Source: CAJBLF01 sp964613015 (GTDB taxonomy: Bacteria > Patescibacteriota > Gracilibacteria > Absconditabacterales > Absconditicoccaceae). From it: 12,647 bases of DNA. How positions within the stretch are numbered: position 1 is the first letter of the stretch; each line of letters starts with the position of its first letter. Where the stretch lies: positions 1 through 12,647 of the forward strand of contig CAZTFP010000033.1 in assembly GCA_964613015.1 (NCBI GenBank), given 5' to 3'. This document shows, piece after piece, positions 7,641 through 12,647 of this stretch. The translations under genes were made by a program, and so were the position numbers. The notes below the pieces were generated by a model. It saw only the letters and a program-made list of their open reading frames with translations, did not search any database and was not told the DNA's origin.

Positions 7641-7668
7641 AAAGTACCCATTTCATGGAAAAAGTCAA
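7641..7668 (-). promoter_or_regulatory. Possible promoter for the ketoacyl synthase gene
   Basis: On the minus strand, TTGACT (complement of 7663-7668), a 16-bp spacer and TACTTT (complement of 7641-7646). The -10 is weak. The resulting leader would be about 33 nt and almost pure A with a few T. Confidence 0.35.
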
Positions 7669-7741
7669 GTAAGTCTTTCCCATAGAAATCAAGAATCGAA
7701 TCAGTAAGCTAAACCAAGCAATTTTACTCAGAGAATAATAT

Positions 7742-8857
7742 ATGAATTTTGCCATCTCCTGCGCTGCAGGATTAGAGTCTATACTCAAAAAAGAAATAGA
7801 AATCGCTGGATATCAAGTTATAGGTTCGTGACCAACACTTGTTCGTTTCAAGGGAGATCTTTCTGCAATTGCAAAAATAAATCTCCGAAGTAGAGTCGGA
7901 AATAAATTATTTCTTGAACTTGGACAACATATAACTTCTGATTTTAATCAACTCTTTGACTTGGTTGCAACGATTGACTGGAAGATGTACGTGCAGGGAA
8001 ATCCAATTATTGTCACCGCTATAAGCAAACAATCAGTCCTTACGAGTACGCCCACTATTCAATCTATCGTCAAAAAATCTATCGTAAAAAATATTCTCAA
8101 CGGCAAAGAAGGACAATTACCAGAAGATCATTCCAAAGAACCGATAGAAATTCTCGTCCACATAGAACGTGATATGTGTTCGATATTACTGAATACTACC
8201 GGTGAATCTCTTCACAAAAGAGGCTACAAAAAAGCCACAGGAGAAGCACCAATCAACGAAGCATTAGCTGCATGATTATTACTCTTATCATGACGAAAAT
8301 TTAGTGAACCATTATATGACTTTTTTTGTGGGAGTGGAACCATTGTCATCGAAGCAGCATTGCTTGCAAAAAATATTGCACCCGGGTGCTTCAGAACATT
8401 CGCTTTTCAATCGTTCAAACGATACGATCAAACCTTATTCACGACAGAACTAGCTTCAGCAAAATCCAAGGTGATGACCACAAAAAATCATACGATTATT
8501 GCATCAGACATCGATCCCACTATGATCAGCATCGCACAAGAAAATGCAAAATATGCTGGCGTGGAAAACTATATTCACTTTGAAACAAAAAACATATCTG
8601 ACTATATGGATGCTCCAGAACTCGCCTGAACGCTTGTTTCCAATCCACCGTATGGACTCAGGATGAATACCTATGATCTAGAAAAAATTTACTATACCAT
8701 CACAGAACTCTTTATCAAATATCCAAAATTACACGGAGGCGTTATTACTTCTTACGAAGGATTTTCGCCAGAAGATAACGGATGATCATGGAAGAAATCT
8801 ATGTTTTTCAATGGCGGAGAAAGATGTCGATTTTACAAAAAAACATTATTGAAATAA
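7742..8857 (+). CDS. rlmL: RlmL-type 23S rRNA (guanine-N2)-methyltransferase, THUMP plus Rossmann domain, 371 aa, 5 UGA=Gly
   Basis: SAM-dependent RNA methyltransferase of the UPF0020/RlmL-YpsC family; E. coli RlmL makes m2G2445 in 23S rRNA. The N-terminus (AISCAAGLESILKKEIE) and residues to about 165 match the ferredoxin-like plus THUMP region. LHKRGYKKATGEAPINEALAA is the usual junction. The methyltransferase domain follows, with SAM-binding DFFCGSG (193-199), an acidic loop SDIDP, and the catalytic SNPPYG (300-305) typical of amino-group methylation. The length fits stand-alone YpsC-type enzymes; the RlmK half fused in E. coli is absent. TGA codons at 7829, 8273, 8291, 8627 and 8783 are in frame and must be read through to join the motifs. 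It lies 110 bp upstream of rlmN on the same strand, and the two may share a transcript. The start ATG 7742 follows an AT-rich leader with at most a weak GAG. Confidence 0.9.
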
Positions 8858-8890
8858 CTAAAAAATATGAAAACATTGAAGAGTTGAAAC

Positions 8891-8928
8891 ATTGAAACAT
8901 ATATCTTTCCCCTTCTCCATGTTTCAAT
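8891..8928. repeat. Inverted repeat between the two methyltransferase genes
   Basis: ATTGAAACAT (8891-8900) is exactly complemented by ATGTTTCAAT (8919-8928), with an 18-base pyrimidine-rich loop. TTGAAACA is also repeated in direct orientation just upstream. There is no T-run, so it is not a classical terminator. It resembles two other purine/pyrimidine inverted repeats in this window. Confidence 0.6.
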
Positions 8929-8967
8929 CTTCATACAACATACATTTACATTTTGTGCTAGAATATA

Positions 8968-10071
8968 ATGATAAAGACAAGTATATTAGATGCTGGAAAA
9001 CTCCAAGAATTTACAAAAGCTCATAAGCTCCAGCCCTTCAGAGTAAAACAAATCTACCAAGAAATATTCAAAAATCAGAATATCAATTTTGCTGATATGA
9101 CGACGCTTTCCAAAGACCTGAGAGAAGATCTAGAAAAAGAATTTTCGGTCGTTACCCTAAAAGTCGATAAGGTATTGGAAGATGAAAGTACAACCAAAAT
9201 CTGATTTCAGACACATGATGGATTTATGATTGAAACGGTAATTATCTATCATCGACAGGATGAAAAATACGTAAAAAATGATAAAGCAAAACTCAACAGA
9301 ATTACTTTGTGTTTATCTTCACAGGTAGGATGTCCTATGAACTGCTTATTTTGTGTGACAGGGAAACTCGGCTTCAAAAGAAACCTTACGCGAGACGAAA
9401 TGATCTCACAAATATTTTATGCCAACAATTATATCAAAAATAAATTTGGCAAACAAGTCGATGGAACATTATTCGGTGTGAGAAACGTTGTCTTTATGTG
9501 AATGGGCGAACCATTACTCAATTACGAAAATGTGAAAAAAGCTATCGAGATTATGCTGAGACAAGAAGCTGGATTTTCACTTTCTCGCAGACACATTACT
9601 ATTTCTACTGCAGGAATCGTTCCAGGAATTAGACAACTTATCAAAGATGAAATACCAGTAAAATTAGCAATTTCACTGCATGCACCAAATCAAGCATTGC
9701 GTGACAAACTCATGCCGATAGCAAAAGCATATCCTATAGAAGCGCTCGAAAGAGTCTTGAGCGATTACGTAAAAGCATCAGACAATAGAATATTCTACGA
9801 ATATATTATGATCAAAAATATGACAGACACACCTGAGCTAGCAAAAGAATTGGTTCATATGCTAAGAAGAAAATTGGCTCATGTAAATTTGATTCCTTAC
9901 AACACAAATCCCGCTATTAGTCTCGTAGAAAGTGACGCCAAAGCTATTCAAACATTCAAAAAGATATTAGAAGAGGGTGGACTTACGGTGACAGTCAGAG
10001 ACAGCATGGGCAGAAAAATGAAGGGGGCGTGTGGTCAATTAGGATATGAAAAATTAACGAAAGAAGAATAA
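8968..10071 (+). CDS. rlmN: RlmN, dual-specificity 23S rRNA/tRNA adenine C2-methyltransferase, 367 aa, 2 UGA=Gly
   Basis: Radical-SAM enzyme that methylates C2 of A2503 in 23S rRNA and, in E. coli, A37 of some tRNAs. The 4Fe-4S motif CPMNCLFC (C122, C126, C129) follows SSQVGC. Cys115, in TLCLSS, sits where E. coli RlmN has Cys118. GMGEPLLN (178-185) is the SAM-binding motif, HITISTAG and ISLHAPN are typical core strands, and GACGQL near residue 355 carries the cysteine that holds the methyl intermediate. The full family length is present. TGA at 9202 and at 9499 are in frame; the second is the first Gly of GMGEP, conserved in the family. The start ATG 8968 gives the usual N-terminal helical accessory domain (FTKAHKLQPFRVKQIYQEIF). 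No Shine-Dalgarno sequence. The stop is TAA. Confidence 0.96.
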
Positions 10072-10081
10072 TTTCTCAATA

Positions 10082-10194
10082 GTAGTGAAAAAATAAAAAT
10101 GAAAAACTATGGAGTTGATATTATAAACTATTATAATTTACAATAGCGCATAATAGAAAAAGTCATATATTTTTCACTTTTCATTATTCATTAT
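10082..10194. repeat. Imperfect inverted repeat downstream of rlmN
   Basis: A purine-rich arm (10082-10105) matches the reverse complement of 10171-10194 at 18 of 24 positions, sharing TGAAAA blocks. It fills most of the gap between the convergent rlmN and lipoprotein genes. The rest of the gap is AT-rich with no gene. It may be a transcript 3'-end structure for either side. Confidence 0.5.
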
Positions 10195-10204
10195 TAGTTA
10201 ATCT

Positions 10205-10789
10205 TTATATAGTCCAAGCCCCATGTACGATACCGACAAGATACCGTTGACCGTTCACATGGTCGAAAATTAATGTGAGACTTTTTCGATCAATTCACTG
10301 ATACTTTGGATCAAATCAAGAAAAATAAAATTCTACCCATGATTTTCAAGAATATACTTCAGCGATATTATTTGTTGTATTTCCTCTTTGTTTACTTTGA
10401 TTATACAATACTTCTGGCGCATTCGCATAGTCTGCATCATTTACAAATTTTTCAAAATACTGACCTATTCACAGATCGATAGGATCTCATTTTCCATCTG
10501 AGATTCACCAAACATATGACCTATTTATGGTAGTTGCATTTATAATTATCTTAGTATCAAGGATGACATCCGTTTCTATATTTACATATTCATAGGGAGA
10601 AAAACGAAGTCCTTGTGGTCAGACGAATGTTGCAAGTGTGGAGAAATCTTGATGTTTCAGTGCCGATAAAACCGTTTGTAGAGCTCCAGTGAAGTCACTA
10701 TGATCTACTGTTTTTGAAGGTACCTGTGTACAACCGACCAGTAGTATTGATAAAGAGAACAATAGTACAGAAAAAAATATCTTTTTCAT
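10205..10789 (-). CDS. Secreted lipoprotein, 194 aa, family of unknown function, 7 UGA=Gly
   Basis: Envelope lipoprotein. MKKIFFSVLLFSLSILLVGC is a clear type II signal peptide with lipobox LVGC, so Cys20 should be lipidated after cleavage. The rest is a single soluble domain of about 170 residues, with LSALKHQDFSTLATFV near the start, RFSPYEYVN, YVWGISDGKGDPIDL, NAPEVLYNQ and the C-terminal LVGIVHGAWTI. I recall this pattern (RFSPY, W-x5-G-x-PI, YLVGI-H-x-WTI) from secreted proteins of unknown function in Firmicutes and candidate phyla. Seven of 16 glycines are UGA, so the standard code shows nothing here. The frame runs from ATG 10789 to TAA at 10205-10207. It is 64 bp after another lipoprotein gene on the same strand and may share its transcript. 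The leader has a TTTTTTATAT stretch and no Shine-Dalgarno. Confidence 0.88.
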
Positions 10790-10825
10790 TATACATAGAT
10801 GAGTATATAAAAAGGAGCAGAAAAT

Positions 10826-10837
10826 ATTGTATACAAT
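10826..10837. promoter_or_regulatory. 12-bp perfect palindrome upstream of the 194-aa lipoprotein gene
   Basis: ATTGTATACAAT is a perfect 12-bp palindrome 37 bp before the lipoprotein start, close to a TTGATA -35-like box on the minus strand (complement of 10842-10847). It could be an operator, but short AT-rich palindromes also arise by chance. Confidence 0.3.
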
Positions 10838-10853
10838 TTTTTATCAATAATTT

Positions 10854-10997
10854 CTATGGTGTGACAGTTCATGATGTAGCTCAACAAGAAACACCTCATG
10901 TGGTTATAGGACATGTCTCTGATGTAGTCTTTTTGGTACATCAGGAAAATATAATCAATAAAAAAAATGCAAGGGTCAGAATATATATTTTTTTCAT
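10854..10997 (-). CDS. Small cysteine-containing lipoprotein, 47 aa, 4 UGA=Gly
   Basis: Predicted peptide lipoprotein: MKKIYILTLAFFLLIIFSGC is a textbook type II signal peptide with lipobox FSGC, the Gly being UGA. After lipidation of Cys20 only 28 residues remain: TKKTTSETCPITTGG, then VSCGATSGTVTP. It carries two further cysteines and four Thr/Ser-rich turns and has no recognisable domain. Four of its five glycines are UGA, so it is far too broken to be seen with the standard code. The frame is ATG 10997 to TAG 10854-10856, the only TAG stop in the window. It lies between the large surface protein and the 194-aa lipoprotein on the same strand. A U-rich leader precedes the ATG. Such short lipoproteins include entericidin-like and bacteriocin-release types, but nothing here assigns one. 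Confidence 0.72.
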
Positions 10998-11039
10998 TCT
11001 GAAAAAATAAAATATAAAAGTATATATCAAATATGATAC

Positions 11040-11137
11040 GGAAAACATAAAAAATGGAAAGACGAAATAATTACTCTATCCATCTATGCCTCTTTCCACA
11101 TTTCCATCTTTCCGCGTTTCCATTTTTCTATTTTTCC
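11040..11137. repeat. Imperfect inverted repeat between the surface protein and small lipoprotein genes
   Basis: The left arm (11040-11064) and the reverse complement of 11113-11137 agree at 19 of 25 positions, sharing GGAAAA and AAAAATGGAAA. Between them lie further TTTCCA repeats. It follows the surface-protein stop codon on the minus strand and has the same purine-arm/pyrimidine-arm make-up as the repeats at 8891 and 10082. Confidence 0.55.
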
Positions 11138-11145
11138 ACATATTA

Positions 11146-12647
11146 TTACCAAACATTTTCTAGTAATGAAAGTGCTCAGTTATGTGCAGGAGCCAGAAGA
11201 CGATATTTTTCAATAAGATTTTCATCGTTGGTTCTTTTCAACATCAATAATATTCGAGCTCTTTTTTCCAACATAAATGGATCCTGTATTTTATTCATAA
11301 TATTATCCTCATATAACGCTCTGAGATGTTTTTCATACCATTTATATGTTGTTTCTTCACCACTATATACATTATATACATCACCATAGATTAATCTCGA
11401 AAGGATAGTACCAAACTGAGCTCTATCAACGAAATCATTTGGATCAAAGACCTTTTTGGGCGTACTACCATTTGGTTCGAGTCCCATGAGATTGAGCTGA
11501 CAAGCTGTCTTGGTAAAGAACTTCATCTCGTCAGATATGTTTGCAACATCAGTAAATTGGTCACATCATATTTTATGCGTATCTGGATAAATACCCATAA
11601 CTTGGATAGTAAACATCGTCATCATTTTAGCCAATTCTTTTCTTCTTATACCATCATCTAGACGAGCTTCTACAATAGGACATTTGTTTGTTATATTGAG
11701 ACCGTATCCTCGAGAAAATGCATCGGTAATTTCTTGCGTATACAATGAGTCAGATACATCACACGTAGAAGCAGCACCATGTCATGTTTCTACACCACAA
11801 CACGTGTTATCATAATAACTTAGAGAATCATCTATTCATGCATTATTTGCACAAGCTAAAGTGCTAGGAAGTTTACAGTCGTCAAGATGTGTTCAGCCTC
11901 AACCACCACCTCAACCTCAACCACCACCTCAGCCACAAGAACCGACACATCATCACGTGATAGGAGGTACGTATATTTTTTGGAGATAGAGTGTATGTCA
12001 TGAAAGTACTGCTTTGACATTGGTTCATGAAAGGACAAAATTGGGCAAATCAAAGAAACTGACATATGTTGCAGTTCAGCTAGTGGTTTCAGCTCATTTG
12101 TAAATATTCATTCCTTGGCTATTTGCATCACAGTCTACAGTTCATGTATTACCGTTGATAGTAAACGAAGGATTTATTCATCCAGAAATACTAAGCCCTG
12201 TTTTATTATATAAAAATGGTGTATTATTTCATGTTTGGATATAGAGAGCACAGCATCAGAGATCTTGGCATGAAGGTCTAGTAGTGAATGTATAATCATT
12301 GATAGTATCTATATTACCAGCCATATCGAGAGCATAGACACTGACTTGGATTGTTCAAGAACTAGGGAATGCTATATGATTAGAGATAGATATATAGTAA
12401 TCGGGTTGATTAGCAGTGCCTTGTACTCATGAGAGATTCAAACTCGTTCATGAAAATATATATGGTCCATAGGTAGTTCAATCTACTCATGAAACTGTGA
12501 CGGTGATAGATCAAGAATTTACACCAGCCCAGTCATCAGCTATACCCAAGAGGATAGGTGCTGTAGTAGATACAGAAGTACTTCCTGCTGTTGGAGAATC
12601 TGATCCTACGATAAGCCAAGGTTGGAAAGGAGTATTGATAGTTCTTG
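11146..12647 (-). CDS. Cell-surface protein with Ig-like domain, poly-Gly linker and C-terminal SLH-like module; N-terminus beyond the window; 25 UGA=Gly
   Basis: C-terminal 499 residues of a large exported protein; the start lies past base 12647. In order from the N-terminal side: an Ig-like beta-sandwich (ITVTVSGVDGTTYGPYIF to VSVYALDMAGNIDT, about residues 30-115), a Cys-rich stretch with SCQDLGCCALY, another beta-rich part, a run of 14 glycines (11893-11934), a Cys-rich link (LDCKLPSTLACANNAG, NTCCGVETG) and an SLH-like module over the last ~190 residues. In that module RRKELAKMM, CDQFTDV, ACQLNLMG, FDPNDFVDRAQFGTILSRL and YEKHLRALYEDNIM recall S-layer homology repeats and the surface-anchor ends I know from candidate-phyla proteins. 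About sixteen cysteines suggest disulfides outside the cell. UGA is the stop-like break at 11176; the true end is TAA 11146-11148. Likely role: adhesion or surface-layer attachment. Confidence 0.87.
11893..11934 (-). repeat. 14-codon poly-glycine tract made of UGA and GGY codons; 18-nt tandem repeat
   Basis: Fourteen consecutive codons all read glycine: five TGA, seven GGT and two GGC. On the plus strand the last 36 bases are an 18-nt unit (TCAACCACCACCTCAACC) repeated once with a single change. The tract sits between cysteine-rich parts of the surface protein and is probably a flexible linker. Slippage of the 18-nt unit would alter the length by six glycines. Confidence 0.85.

Noticed and set aside
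8964..8969. TATAAT just before rlmN as a -10 box
   Set aside because: It overlaps the start codon, and the nearest -35-like TTTACA is only 13 bp away, so a transcript from it would miss the ATG.
10714..11010. Plus-strand 98-codon ORF
   Set aside because: It lies opposite two lipoprotein genes that have clear signal peptides in code 25; its composition is odd and it has no domain.
11054..11389. Plus-strand 111-codon ORF
   Set aside because: Its first part is the low-complexity inverted repeat and the rest is antisense to the SLH-like module.
11856..12065. Minus-strand 69-codon ORF with a VVVEVEVVVEAE run
   Set aside because: It is the poly-glycine tract of the surface protein read in another frame.
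1..12647. UGA as tryptophan (code 4) or selenocysteine
   Set aside because: Trp or Sec would destroy DLGGGTF, GMGEP and the lipobox. UGG is used normally for Trp in the same genes, and UGA is far too frequent and context-free for Sec.

Overview
The window (about 12.6 kb, AT-rich) comes from a bacterium that reads UGA as glycine, NCBI translation table 25. That code is known from the candidate phyla Absconditabacteria (SR1) and Gracilibacteria (BD1-5); the sequence does not separate the two. The evidence is direct. dnaK, rlmN, an RlmL-type methyltransferase and a PAP2 phosphatase are each cut by in-frame TGA, and several of these fall on glycines that are nearly invariant in the families (DLG-G-GTFD of DnaK, G-MGEP of RlmN, SDILA-G of PAP2). 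All 13 genes end in TAA or TAG and none in TGA. Read with the standard code, about half the window looks like non-coding DNA or pseudogenes; read with code 25 it is densely coding.

Layout. 1-1880 (+): dnaK, lacking only its first few codons, then a large imperfect palindrome and a terminator. 2071-2349 (+): small two-helix membrane protein with its own promoter and terminator. 2487-4355 (+): a two-gene unit behind a consensus sigma-70 promoter, encoding 115- and 497-residue proteins I do not recognise, in which 24 of 35 glycines are UGA. 4415-4990 (-): CPBP-family membrane protease. 5206-5745 (+): PAP2 phosphatase. 5914-6132 (+): small hypothetical protein. 6240-7601 (-): large FabH-like ketoacyl synthase III with an apparent internal duplication and no UGA. 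7742-8857 and 8968-10071 (+): two rRNA methyltransferases, RlmL-type and RlmN, both expected to act on the peptidyl-transferase region of 23S rRNA. 10205-10997 (-): two lipoproteins, the smaller one invisible without code 25. 11146 to the window end (-): C-terminal 499 residues of a cell-surface protein with an Ig-like domain, a 14-glycine tract and a C-terminal SLH-like module.

How it fits together: the region mixes housekeeping genes (chaperone, rRNA modification) with envelope genes (lipid phosphatase, membrane protease, lipoproteins, surface-anchored protein) and unknown genes. There is no sign of phage, IS element, CRISPR array, rRNA or tRNA. UGA use is uneven: high in the unknown and secreted proteins, moderate in housekeeping genes, and zero in the ketoacyl synthase (0 of 41 Gly) and CPBP protease (0 of 12), which may be later arrivals. 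Start sites generally lack Shine-Dalgarno sequences, and many leaders carry a U-rich stretch. No intergenic stretch exceeds about 200 bases.
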